Shown: positions 50,127 to 58,775 of the stretch, piece after piece
Layout of the letters: every line of letters begins with the position of its first letter
Numbering within the stretch: position 1 is the first letter of the stretch
NCBI GenBank assembly: GCA_002397315.1
Contig: DHAE01000008.1
Coordinates: 149,941-213,940, forward strand
Source of the DNA: Comamonadaceae bacterium UBA4962
GTDB lineage: Bacteria > Pseudomonadota > Gammaproteobacteria > Burkholderiales > Burkholderiaceae_C
Reading direction: 5' to 3'
Length of the DNA: 64,000 nucleotides
The notes under the pieces: generated by a model
What the model was told of the DNA's origin: nothing
Database searches by the model: none
What the model saw: only the letters and a program-made list of their open reading frames with translations
Program-made: the position numbers and the translations under genes

Positions 50127-50561
50127 ATGAAAGCCCAACCGTACCTGTTCTTCAACGGCCGTTGCGAGGAGGCGCTGGCCTTCTACCGGAAAGCGCTGGG
50201 CGCCGAGGTCACGGCGCTGATGCGCTTCCAGGACAATCCCGATCCACCCCAGGAAGGCACCTGCGGCGGCGCGCCGGGCGCGCCCGCTCCCTCGCCCGAC
50301 AAGGTGATGCATGCCGAGTTCCGCATCGGCGAAACCCACTTGATGGCATCGGACGGCATGTGCGTCGGGCAGCCCCGCTTCGAGGGCATCTCGCTGGCGC
50401 TCACGCCGGCCGATGCGGCCGATGCCCGGCGCGTCTTTGCCGCCCTGGCCGAGGGAGGACACGTGCAGGTGCCGCTGGGGCCGGCATTCTTCTCGCCGGC
50501 TTTCGGCGTGGTGGCCGACCGCTTCGGCGTGCCCTGGATGGTGGTGGCGCCGCAGGCCTGA
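50127..50561 (+). CDS. VOC family protein (PhnB-like)
   Basis: The product is 144 residues with the PhnB/glyoxalase-like start PYLFFNGRCEEALAFYRKAL and end FGVVADRFGVPWMVV. Likely a small cytosolic VOC enzyme or binding protein; the substrate is not known. TAGGAG precedes the start, and the divergent TetR gene suggests induction by a small molecule. Confidence 0.87.
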   Translation: MKAQPYLFFNGRCEEALAFYRKALGAEVTALMRFQDNPDPPQEGTCGGAPGAPAPSPDKVMHAEFRIGETHLMASDGMCVGQPRFEGISLALTPADAADARRVFAALAEGGHVQVPLGPAFFSPAFGVVADRFGVPWMVVAPQA

Positions 50562-50683
50562 TTTCACCGGCGCGGGTTTGCCGAAAGGGCCGCCCCCTCC
50601 TGCAGCACTCCGGAGTGCGTGGGCAACCAAGTGTTACTTCCTGCGCCCGCGCATCCATGGACGGGCCATGGAAAATTCACGCC

Positions 50684-51304
50684 ATGCCGACCTTTGCTCA
50701 CCAGCCCGTTCCCGCGCGAGCGTCCCGCCGTGCCTTCTGCCGCACCTTGGCGCTCGTGTCCGGCGCCTGCGGGCTGGGCGCGGTGCTCGTGGCGCCGCCC
50801 GCGCAGGCCCAGCCCGCCTATACCGTCACCACGCCCCAGATCCAGGAGGCCCTGGCCGAGAAGCTGCCGCGCCGCTATCGGCTCGGGGGCCTGCTGAACC
50901 TGGAGGTGCAGGTCCCCGCGCTGCGGCTGCTGCCAGCGCAGAACCGCATCAATGCCGTGCTGCCCGTCGCGGCGTCGGGGTTGGCGGTGTCGGACGGGGC
51001 GCGCGATGCGGCGGGCTCGCTCGACGTGGATTTCGGTCTGCGCTACGAGGCCTCGGACCGTACGCTGCGCGCGCAGCAGATCCATGTGAATGCGTTGCGC
51101 GTGGAGGGGCTCCGGTCGTCCGCGGCGGAGATGCTGAACGCCTACGCGCAGCAACTGGCCACGCAGTCGCTGGGCGAAGTGGTGCTGCACACGCTGCGCC
51201 CGCAGGACCTGGCCCTGGCCGACGGCTTGGGCATGCAGCCCGGCCCGATCACGGTGACGGAGCGTGGGCTGCGGGTGGAGTTCGTGCGCAAGCCCTCGCC
51301 TTGA
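50684..51304 (+). CDS. DUF1439 domain periplasmic protein
   Basis: The product is 206 residues. The N-terminus (ASRRAFCRTLALVSGACGLG ... PPAQAQ) is a signal peptide with a twin-arginine-like RR and an Ala-x-Ala cleavage site. The rest matches DUF1439/YceB-like proteins (YTVTTPQIQEALAEKLPRRY; a tubular lipid-binding-like fold is proposed for relatives). Unlike YceB it has no clear lipobox at the cleavage site. An ATG at 50657 would add nine residues. Confidence 0.8.
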   Translation: MPTFAHQPVPARASRRAFCRTLALVSGACGLGAVLVAPPAQAQPAYTVTTPQIQEALAEKLPRRYRLGGLLNLEVQVPALRLLPAQNRINAVLPVAASGLAVSDGARDAAGSLDVDFGLRYEASDRTLRAQQIHVNALRVEGLRSSAAEMLNAYAQQLATQSLGEVVLHTLRPQDLALADGLGMQPGPITVTERGLRVEFVRKPSP

Positions 51305-51461
51305 GGCCGCATCTGCGAATCGTGCCCGTCGTCGCGCGGCCCCCGTCGATCGTTCCCGGGCAGGCCGCTCTCATCAGAAACATGTCCGTCAAGTCGATGG
51401 GCCGTGAGGCTCCACGACTCGTCACTCCCGTCCTGGGCGTCATTGCCTCGGAGCCCGGGCG

Positions 51462-51760
51462 ATGAACCCCGCGGTATGTGCCGTGTGCGGCACCACGGCC
51501 GTTGCAGAGGCGGGCCACGGGGGGCGCAAGGGGGCTGGGTGCAGTTCGCCGACCACCCGGGTACCGATGAGCCGGGCTTGAGCCATCCTGAAGGGCTGGC
51601 CTGTTTCTGCTCCGCGCACCATTCGGCGGCGCAGGCGCTCACAGCGCGTTCTTGCGCCGAAGCCGTGGCATGGCTGCGTGCGCAAAATCCCCAGCCTCGC
51701 CAGGAGGCCACCGCCGCGGCTCCGCCTGCGCGGCGCTGGTGGCCGTTCTGGCGTACCTGA
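51462..51760 (+). pseudogene. Frameshifted small zinc-ribbon-like gene
   Basis: An ATG at 51462 begins NPAVCAVCGTTAVAEAGHGG with a CxxC pair, but the frame closes after a G-rich tract (six G at 51519-51524, five G at 51530-51534). The -1 frame then continues convincingly as GWVQFADHPGTDEPGLSHPE, GLACFCSAHHSAAQAL to 51760. One missing base in a G-tract explains this. It could be a real inactivation, a sequencing error or a slippage switch. Confidence 0.5.
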
Positions 51761-51766
51761 GCGGCT

Positions 51767-51828
51767 TTCGCGTCGGCACGCACGGGTTCGCGCAGAGGCC
51801 GCACTGCCGCCCTGCGGCGCCGCATGCT
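51767..51828 (+). promoter_or_regulatory. PIP box and -10 element (HrpX-type promoter)
   Basis: TTCGC-N15-TTCGC (51767-51791) is a perfect plant-inducible-promoter box. CATGCT (51823-51828) fits the YANNNT -10 consensus, with 31 bp between them, inside the usual 30-32 bp. The effector candidate starts 100 bp further on. Confidence 0.7.
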
Positions 51829-51927
51829 GGCGCATCTTCACTGCGATCGGTGGCGCGGGGAGGCGGTGCCAAGTTGCTTCCGCCAGGCCAAGGCCATTCC
51901 ACGCGTCGCATTGCCGGAGTGCCTCGA

Positions 51928-53010
51928 ATGTCCTTGACCACACGATTCTTCTCCCAGGGGGCCCGGAAGCTGCAGAGCGGCTTCAGCCAGTTGGCTGGCC
52001 TGGCGAAATCCCACGGCCCCGCGCGGCCGCCCGCGCCTGCGCGGCATGCCCCGGCCGAGGGGCTGAATGCGCGCCACGGGCGGCATGAGCCTGCGACGAT
52101 GGCCCCGCGGCAGTCGAACCGCCCGGAACTGCACTCAGCCGCCTCCGGCCGGGAGCACGCCGCCGCGCCGGTCCGTTCGGGGCCGGGGCGGCCCGGGCCG
52201 CAGGTCCAGGCTGCATGGCGTGGCCCGGTCATGGCGCAGCCGCTGCCGCATGACGCCGCGCGTCCCCGGAATTTCGCCGCGGCGCGGCAGGCGCCCGCGG
52301 CCGTGCACCGTCCGGAGCCTGCGGCCCGGGCCCCGGAGACGGGGCCGCACGCAGCGCCCGCGCCCGGCGGCGCGCCCGCGCAGCAGATGGCCGAGGCGGT
52401 GGCGCATCTGCAGCGCCAGATCCGGAAATCCGACAGGACGCTGCGCGACCTGTTCGACGTCCGCGACGATGCGAAGACGGATGGCGAGCACGACCGGGCC
52501 GTCGATGCGATCCGTACGATCAGGCAGCAGCGCGAACCGGTCATCCTGATGCACAACATCCTCAGCGGCGCCGACCGCGGCGGCGCCCGGCAGATGCGGA
52601 TGCTGCGCGATTTTTCCGGCGCGCCTGCCGCGGTGGACCCGGGCGCGCTGCGCCAGCCCGGGCAACTGCGCATGCATGCGGATTCTCTGCAGCGCAATGC
52701 CGCCGCCCTGCGGAGCGCGCAGGCGCAGTTCGGCCCCGTCGAGGAACTCGCCGGACGGGCCGAGACATTGCGGAAGGCGCTGGCACAGCATGACCTGCCA
52801 CCCGCCGCGCGCCGGGAACTGCAGGCCGTGGTGCGCGGCTTCGACCACTACCGAGCGCTCGACACGCTGGTGCGCGACAGCGACCGCGCGATCCGCCGGA
52901 TGGGCGGCCCCGGGCTCATGGACGGCTCGCCCACCACGGCCGCCGCCCGCCACCAGGCGGACGAGGCCGCCCGCCGTGCCCACCAGGCCGCCATCGACAA
53001 CGGCTACTGA
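51928..53010 (+). CDS. Candidate type III effector of unknown family
   Basis: The product is 360 residues with GGAG 8 bp before the ATG. The N-terminal 150 residues are rich in Ser, Pro, Ala and Arg and probably disordered, as expected for a type III secretion signal region (MSLTTRFFSQGARKLQSGFS). The C-terminal 200 residues are predicted helical with Gln/Arg/Asp-rich amphipathic stretches (AVAHLQRQIRKSDRTLRDLF; RETLRKALAQHDLPPAARRE-like). No catalytic motif or known domain is recognised. The PIP box upstream is the main evidence for an effector role. Confidence 0.6.
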   Translation: MSLTTRFFSQGARKLQSGFSQLAGLAKSHGPARPPAPARHAPAEGLNARHGRHEPATMAPRQSNRPELHSAASGREHAAAPVRSGPGRPGPQVQAAWRGPVMAQPLPHDAARPRNFAAARQAPAAVHRPEPAARAPETGPHAAPAPGGAPAQQMAEAVAHLQRQIRKSDRTLRDLFDVRDDAKTDGEHDRAVDAIRTIRQQREPVILMHNILSGADRGGARQMRMLRDFSGAPAAVDPGALRQPGQLRMHADSLQRNAAALRSAQAQFGPVEELAGRAETLRKALAQHDLPPAARRELQAVVRGFDHYRALDTLVRDSDRAIRRMGGPGLMDGSPTTAAARHQADEAARRAHQAAIDNGY

Positions 53011-53066
53011 CGCGTCCCGGGCCGGGGGCGCGGCTTCGGCATCGTCCTACGCGGCCGTTCCATCGC

Positions 53067-54155
53067 ATGGCCTACAACCGGGCCATGGCACTTTCCGACG
53101 ATTCCGGTCGCGCCGCGCGCGACGTTTCCCCGCCTTCCGACGCCACCGAGTCGCCCGAGGACACGGCAGCTGCCGTCCGGGCCGCCGGCCACATCCCGGA
53201 ACACCCGGTGGTGGTCATCACCGGCGCGTCGAGCGGCATCGGCCACGCCACGGCGCTCGCGTTCGCGCGGCGCGGCGCGTGCCTGGTGCTGGCCTCGCGC
53301 AATCCCGACACCCTCGCACCGGTGGCGCTGGCCTGCCGCAAGGCCGGGGGCCACGCGATCGGCGTGCCCACGGACGTGACCGATGCCGCCGCCGTGAAGC
53401 TGCTGGCGGAGAAGGCCCTGCGGCATTTCGGGCGCATCGACGTCTGGATGAACGGCGTGGGCGTGGGCGCGATCGGCCGCTTCGACGAAGTGCCGGTGGA
53501 AGCGCACCGCCGCGTGGTCGAGGCGAACCTGCTGGGCCACCTGCACGGCGCGCATGCGGTGCTGCCGCATTTCCGCGAGCGCGGCGCCGGCCGCCTCATC
53601 AACCTCATCTCCTTCGGCGGCTGGGTGGCCGCGCCGTATGCCGCCGCGTACACGGCCAGCAAGTTCGGCCTGCGGGGCCTCTCCGAGAGCCTGCGCGCCG
53701 AGGTGTCCGATCTTCCGCACGTGCACGTCTGCGACGTGGCGCCCACCTTCGTCGATTCGCCGGGCCTCTCGCACGGCGCCAACTACACCGGCCGGCGCAT
53801 CCGCCCGCCGTTGCCGATGGTCGATCCGAACCGCGTGGCGAACGCCGTGGTGGACCTGTCGCGCGCGCTGCGCCCGCGCACGGTCACCTGGCTGGGGCTG
53901 GGCGCGCTGCCCGGCCGGATGGCGCACGCGGTGGCGCCGGGCGCCGTGGGGCGCTGGATGCGCTGGCTTTCCGACTGGGGGCTGTCGCGCGCGCAGCCGG
54001 TGCAGGAGAGCGAGGGCAACCTGTTCGAGCCGTCGACGGGAACGGCCGTGGCCGGCGGGCACCGCAAGCGGCGCGCCGGCAAGGTCGGACTCGTGGTGGC
54101 GCTCGGCGTCGTGGGCATCGCCTACGGTTGGTGGGCCGGCCGCCGGCCGCGCTGA
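53067..54155 (+). CDS. SDR-family oxidoreductase with C-terminal membrane helix
   Basis: The product is 362 residues. The NAD(P)-binding motif GASSGIGH (about 53-60), the NxxG-like MNGVGVG and the catalytic Ser...YTASK are typical of classical short-chain dehydrogenases. A C-terminal helix (about 340-356, KVGLVVALGVVGIAYGWW) may anchor it to a membrane. Substrate unknown. An alternative start lies at 53085. Confidence 0.87.
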   Translation: MAYNRAMALSDDSGRAARDVSPPSDATESPEDTAAAVRAAGHIPEHPVVVITGASSGIGHATALAFARRGACLVLASRNPDTLAPVALACRKAGGHAIGVPTDVTDAAAVKLLAEKALRHFGRIDVWMNGVGVGAIGRFDEVPVEAHRRVVEANLLGHLHGAHAVLPHFRERGAGRLINLISFGGWVAAPYAAAYTASKFGLRGLSESLRAEVSDLPHVHVCDVAPTFVDSPGLSHGANYTGRRIRPPLPMVDPNRVANAVVDLSRALRPRTVTWLGLGALPGRMAHAVAPGAVGRWMRWLSDWGLSRAQPVQESEGNLFEPSTGTAVAGGHRKRRAGKVGLVVALGVVGIAYGWWAGRRPR

Positions 54156-54380
54156 CGGGCAGCGCCCGCGGAGTTTCCGCGGCCGGTTGAGCGCCAGCGG
54201 GTACTGCTCGGGGCATGCCGCGTTGAAGGGCGTGTGGGGCCTCCTCCTACAGCCCCTTCGGCATGGCGTGCCTACGATGGGGCCGACCGCTTCCACGCGG
54301 CACCGCCCCGCCGCCTGCCGATTTCCTTCCCTCTGCAATGCGCCACGCTGCCGTGGCACCACCAGCACAGGACACACGCC

Positions 54381-54767
54381 ATGACGTCTCCCATCCCTTC
54401 CGTCGGTGTCCGCGCGGCCGCTGCCGCGCCCACCGCCGTACCCTTCACGTTCTACGCCGCCAATGGCCGTGTGTATGCGAGCAACGTGAAGGACAAGCTC
54501 ATCGACCTGGGGCGCCTCGACCGCGAGGGCAAGGGCTACGCCTACCAGCTCGATGCCGACGAGAAGATCGCCTCGCGCGGCTTCGAGTCGCCCGAGCATG
54601 CGCTGGCGGACATCGTCGGCGCGATCACCTTCCTGTTCCTCGACGGGCAGTTCACCGCGCTCGCCGACGTGGGCGGTGAACGCCCCGACCTCGCCGACGC
54701 GCCGCAGATCCATGTGACGCTCGACGCGCTGGGCAAGGGCGAGCCGGCCATCGCGGCCGACATCTAG
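54381..54767 (+). CDS. Hypothetical protein
   Basis: The product is 128 residues, acidic, without signal peptide or membrane helix (FTFYAANGRVYASNVKDKLI; FESPEHALADIVGAITFLFL). The pattern suggests a compact alpha/beta protein. I recognise no family. ACAGGA 11 bp before the ATG supports the start. Its upstream gap (54156-54380) holds no gene. Confidence 0.65.
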   Translation: MTSPIPSVGVRAAAAAPTAVPFTFYAANGRVYASNVKDKLIDLGRLDREGKGYAYQLDADEKIASRGFESPEHALADIVGAITFLFLDGQFTALADVGGERPDLADAPQIHVTLDALGKGEPAIAADI

Positions 54768-54991
54768 CGCGCCGGTACGGAGCCGCTCGGGCAAAGGAGC
54801 CCGGGCGGTGTCCACGCCGGGCAGGGTGCCCGCGCCGCGCGCCCCCTGGCCCCGAAGCACGGGTCGCCGCGCTCCTCGCGCGCCCTGCATACTCTTTTCC
54901 TTCCTTTTTCCACACCCTGTCCGCGGCCGGCAACGGCGCTCCTGCAAGGGCGCGCATGCCACCCGGCCGCGGCACCGAGACAAGGAGCCGC

Positions 54992-56152
54992 ATGCCCAAC
55001 CCCGATCCCTCCACCCCCTCCCTGCTGGCCTGGTTCCACGAAGAAACCGTCTGGGGCCTGTCGCTGTCGAGCATCACCCTGGCGCTGGCCGCCACACTGG
55101 GCGTCTACCTGGGCATCACGCTGCTGCTGGGCGTGGCGCAGCGCCGCAGCCGGCGCATCGCGGAGGCGCGTGCCGCATCGGGCCGGCACGGCGCCGGCCG
55201 GGTGGCGGCGGTCGTTTCCGAGGTGCTGGGCGGCACCAGCCATCTGCTGATCCTGCTGGCAGCGCTGCTGGTCGGGGTGGGCATGCTCGATCTGGCGCCG
55301 CGCTGGCAGGCGCGCGTAGGGCAGTTGTGGTTCATCGCACTCGCGCTGCAGGTGGCGCTGTGGGGCACGCGGGCGATCGGCATCGCCATCCGCCGCTACG
55401 AGGAGCGGCACCTGGGCACGCCGTCGCTGCAGGTGAGCGCTTCGGGCACGCTGATGTCCTGGGGCCTGCGCACGCTGCTGTGGGCCACCATCGTGCTGGC
55501 GATGCTCGCCAACCTGGGGGTGAACATCACGGCCTTCGTGGCGAGCCTGGGGGTGGGCGGCATTGCCATCGCCCTGGCGGTGCAGAACGTGCTGGGCGAC
55601 CTGTTCGCGTCGCTCGCGATCGCCGTGGACAAGCCGTTCGAGGTGGGCGATTTCATCGTGGTGGGCAGCGTGGCGGGCACGGTGCAGCAGATCGGCGTGA
55701 AGACCACGCGCATCCGCAGCCTGGGCGGCGAGCAGATCGTGATGTCGAACACCGACCTCCTCAAGCAGACGATCAACAACTACCGCTACCTGCAGGAGCG
55801 CCGCATCGTCTTCACCTTCACGCTGAGCTATGCCACCACCGCGCCGCAGGCCGAGGCGGTGTCGCAGGCGGTGCGCCGCATCATCGAATCGCAGGACAAG
55901 GTGCGCTTCGACCGTGCCCACCTCAAGGGCTTCGGAGCCAATGCGCTCGAGTACGAAGTGGTCTACATCGTGCTCGACCCGGGCTATAACGCCTACATGG
56001 ATGTGCAGCAGTCCATCAACCTCGCGATCATGCGCGAACTGGAGTCGATGGGCGTGCAGTTCGGCGTGCCCGTGCGCACGGTGCACATGGTTTCCCCCGC
56101 GCGCGGCGAAGGCCCGGCGGCCGGCGCGGCTTTTCAGGAGGCATCCCCATGA
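54992..56152 (+). CDS. MscS-family mechanosensitive channel
   Basis: The product is 386 residues. Four to five transmembrane helices lie in the first 210 residues; the pore-lining TM3 and the start of the beta domain read GVGGIAIALAVQNVLGDLFA and KPFEVGDFIVVG, classic for MscS. The C-terminal cytoplasmic vestibule follows. It opens under membrane tension to protect against osmotic downshock. Ribosome-binding site AAGGAG. Coupled to the next gene by an ATGA overlap. Confidence 0.92.
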   Translation: MPNPDPSTPSLLAWFHEETVWGLSLSSITLALAATLGVYLGITLLLGVAQRRSRRIAEARAASGRHGAGRVAAVVSEVLGGTSHLLILLAALLVGVGMLDLAPRWQARVGQLWFIALALQVALWGTRAIGIAIRRYEERHLGTPSLQVSASGTLMSWGLRTLLWATIVLAMLANLGVNITAFVASLGVGGIAIALAVQNVLGDLFASLAIAVDKPFEVGDFIVVGSVAGTVQQIGVKTTRIRSLGGEQIVMSNTDLLKQTINNYRYLQERRIVFTFTLSYATTAPQAEAVSQAVRRIIESQDKVRFDRAHLKGFGANALEYEVVYIVLDPGYNAYMDVQQSINLAIMRELESMGVQFGVPVRTVHMVSPARGEGPAAGAAFQEASP

Positions 56153-56622
56153 TCGAGACCCCCCGCATCGAACAGCTCCCGGCGCGGCCCGTAGCGCTGC
56201 TGCCCGTGGCCTGCACGCGCGAGGAGATCCAGCAGGCCATGGGGCGCAGCGTGCGCGCGCTGATGGATGCGCTGGCCGCGCAGGGCGCCTCCCCGGGCGG
56301 CCCGCTGTTCACGCACCATCTGCGCCGCCCCACGGACACCTTCGAATTCCACCTCGGCGTGCCGGTCGACGCGCCCGTCGGCCCGGGGCCGGACGGCGGC
56401 ATGCAGCCTGGCGAATGGCCGGCCATGCGGGTGGCCCGCACCGAGTACCGCGGGCGCTACGAAGACCTGCCGCAGGCGTGGGGCACCTTCCGGCGCTGGA
56501 TCGACGCGCAGGGGCTGCAGCCCACGGAGGATGTGTGGGAGTGCTACCTCGCCGGGCCGGAGACGGGCGGCGACCCCGGTGCCTGGCGCACGGAGCTGAT
56601 CCAGCCGCTGCGGTCGGCGTGA
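56149..56622 (+). CDS. GyrI-like (effector-binding domain) protein
   Basis: The product is 157 residues of the GyrI/AraC effector-binding type (RPTDTFEFHLGVPVDAPVGP; WPAMRVARTEYRGRYEDLPQ; DVWECYLAGPETGGDP). Stand-alone members bind small hydrophobic compounds. It overlaps the MscS stop. Role not known. Confidence 0.8.
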   Translation: MIETPRIEQLPARPVALLPVACTREEIQQAMGRSVRALMDALAAQGASPGGPLFTHHLRRPTDTFEFHLGVPVDAPVGPGPDGGMQPGEWPAMRVARTEYRGRYEDLPQAWGTFRRWIDAQGLQPTEDVWECYLAGPETGGDPGAWRTELIQPLRSA

Positions 56623-56730
56623 CGGACGGCCCGGCCGTCGGCTGAGCGCGGCACGGGTGCGCTGCGGGCCGGAGCCTGGGCCGGTTGCCGTTTCTCCATC
56701 CCACTTCTGTCCGGCCGACACGCACTCCGC

Positions 56731-56792
56731 TTCGGGCCGCGCGCGGTGCCTTCGTGCCGCGCACGGGTTTCCGCGGCAGGGAAATCGACAGT
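56731..56792 (+). promoter_or_regulatory. PIP box upstream of the ChaC-like effector
   Basis: TTCGG-N15-TTCGT (56731-56755) fits TTCGB-N15-TTCGB. GACAGT at 56787-56792, 31 bp downstream, is one base off the YANNNT -10 consensus. The gene starts at 56865. Confidence 0.6.
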
Positions 56793-56864
56793 CACTGCCT
56801 GTCTGCGGCGCGGCATGCGGCGCGCCTGCGTGTCCTGTTCCCGTTTTCCCAGGAGTGCCCATCC

Positions 56865-58583
56865 ATGGATTTTCCCGCGCGCCTTCCAGCGCCGTCGCCT
56901 GCCCCTTCGTCTCCGTCGTCCCCATCGCGGGAGCCACGCTCCCCGGCTGTGGAGGCGTCCATCCGCTCCGGGGGCAGGGGTGCCCGGCCGGTGGCCGATC
57001 CGCCATCGCCGGCCGTTCCGCGCCGCAACTCTCCGCTTCCTGCTTCGGAAGGAGCCCGTCCCCGCTCCGCCGCGTTGCCAGGCACGATCAGGGCGGCGGG
57101 CACAGCGGCCGGCGCTCCCGCCCCGGGCCATGCCACGGTGGCCGCCACCGCCGGAACGCGGCCGGGATTGTCCGATGCCGCCTGGGAGCGCATCGCCTTG
57201 CTGCCCGCCGCGCAGCGCCAGCGCCTGAATGCGACGGAACGCGCGACGGTGGCCGAGGTGGTGCGCGAACTGCGCCGCCACGTCGAGGCCGCGGGCATCG
57301 ACTTCGTGCCGGTGTTCGGCCACTGGTCGCTGCGCACCGACAACTACCGCGAGCTGGGCCGCGCCAGCCAGGCGGACGTGCAGGAGGGCCGCGACACGCT
57401 GCCGGCCCGCATCGCCGACTACGGCATGGACTTCGTCGCCAGCACCGAATACCGGGGGCGCCCGCAGCATCCGGGGGCCGTGGCCTCCATCGCCCCGCTG
57501 CCCGGCGGTCAGGTTCCCGGCACGGTGCTCAAGCTGCCGTTCGACCGTGCGGAGGAACTGCTCACCGTGCTGCTGGTGCGCGAAGTCGGTGCGGAGGCCG
57601 ACCTGCGCAGCCCGCCGGATGCCGACGGCCACCCGCGTTCCAGCCTGATGTACCGGCCGGCGGTGCGCCCGGTCACGCTGGCGGACGGCAGCACGCTGCA
57701 CGCACTGCTCTTCGAAACCCATCCGGAAGGGCCGAAGTCGCTGCGGCGCGTGTTCGGCGACGCGGCCGGGCTCACGGCCGAACGCCTGGCTTTCTTCATC
57801 GCGGCCGAGGGAGGCTTCGTGCGCGACGGCAGGGCCTTCGGCGGGCCGAGCGCCGACTACTGGAAGGCGGGTATGCAGCGCCTCGTGGATTCGGGCGACA
57901 CACCCGATCCCCTGCTGGCCGAGGCGTTCCGCATCGCCGCGGAGAGCCGCTCTCAAGGCGGCACCCTGTCGATCGACGCCATGCCGGGCGCTGCCGTGCC
58001 GCGCGGCACCTGGCATGGCCACCGGGGATGGCTGGCCTCGGCGGAAGCGCGGCTGTCCGGCATCTATGCGCATCCCGGGGATGCGGCCGCGCAGGCGCGG
58101 CACCGCCAGCACCAGGAGGCGGTGGACACGGCGCTGGCGGGCTGGCAGGCGGGCGAGGCCGCGCAGGCCGCACGGGCCGGCAGGGCAGACCTGCGCGCGG
58201 CGCTCGCCGGTGCGCTGCCCGCACTGCTGCGCGAAGCCGGTTTCGATCCTGCCGTCTATGCCCCCTCCGCGCTGGGGCCGGACGGCTACGGTCGGCACCT
58301 GCTCTTCAGCGAGTCCAATGCCCTGGCCGGCATGCAGGGCCTCTACAGCGTGCAGGTGGTGGCCTTCGATGCCCGGCGTCATCCGGCTGCGCTGGCGCAT
58401 CCGGAACTGTGCGCCGTGTTCGAGGTGCCCCAGGCCGCCAGCGGCGAGGCGCAGCGCGAGGCCACGCCGGACGGCACCAGCACGGTGGCCGTGTTCCTGC
58501 ACCGGGGCATCGATGGCGTTTCCGGCGGACTGGAGCGGCCCGTGCCCGATCCGTTCGCGCCTGCGGCCCGCGTGCTGCACTGA
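56865..58583 (+). CDS. Candidate type III effector, ChaC/RipAY-like gamma-glutamylcyclotransferase
   Basis: The product is 572 residues with AGGAG before the ATG. Residues 1-100 are Ser/Pro/Ala/Arg-rich and disordered, like a type III secretion signal region. The segment from about 105 to 370 follows the ChaC order: a modified entry motif VFGHWSLR (YGSL in ChaC), EYRGRPQHPG, PGTVLKLPFDRAEELLTVLL, then VREVG whose Glu may be catalytic, and FFIAAEGGFVRDGRAFGGPS with DYWKAGMQRLVDSGDTPDPL. Ralstonia RipAY is a ChaC-type effector that degrades plant glutathione. The remaining 200 residues are unassigned. The assignment is by remote similarity read by eye. Confidence 0.62.
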   Translation: MDFPARLPAPSPAPSSPSSPSREPRSPAVEASIRSGGRGARPVADPPSPAVPRRNSPLPASEGARPRSAALPGTIRAAGTAAGAPAPGHATVAATAGTRPGLSDAAWERIALLPAAQRQRLNATERATVAEVVRELRRHVEAAGIDFVPVFGHWSLRTDNYRELGRASQADVQEGRDTLPARIADYGMDFVASTEYRGRPQHPGAVASIAPLPGGQVPGTVLKLPFDRAEELLTVLLVREVGAEADLRSPPDADGHPRSSLMYRPAVRPVTLADGSTLHALLFETHPEGPKSLRRVFGDAAGLTAERLAFFIAAEGGFVRDGRAFGGPSADYWKAGMQRLVDSGDTPDPLLAEAFRIAAESRSQGGTLSIDAMPGAAVPRGTWHGHRGWLASAEARLSGIYAHPGDAAAQARHRQHQEAVDTALAGWQAGEAAQAARAGRADLRAALAGALPALLREAGFDPAVYAPSALGPDGYGRHLLFSESNALAGMQGLYSVQVVAFDARRHPAALAHPELCAVFEVPQAASGEAQREATPDGTSTVAVFLHRGIDGVSGGLERPVPDPFAPAARVLH

Positions 58584-58775
58584 CGACGGTCGCCCGATCA
58601 CCTGGTCGGTCAGGGCAAGGTCCGGGAGGCTGTTGCACGGCGGGGATCGTTCCATGCGCAGGCCGGTGTGTTGCGCACACGCGGTATTGGCCGCCGGCGG
58701 AGCGGCCCCATCTGCAGACAAGACGGGCCGCCGACCATCCCGGCTTCCCGCGGCCGCTTCCAGGAGAATCCCGCC

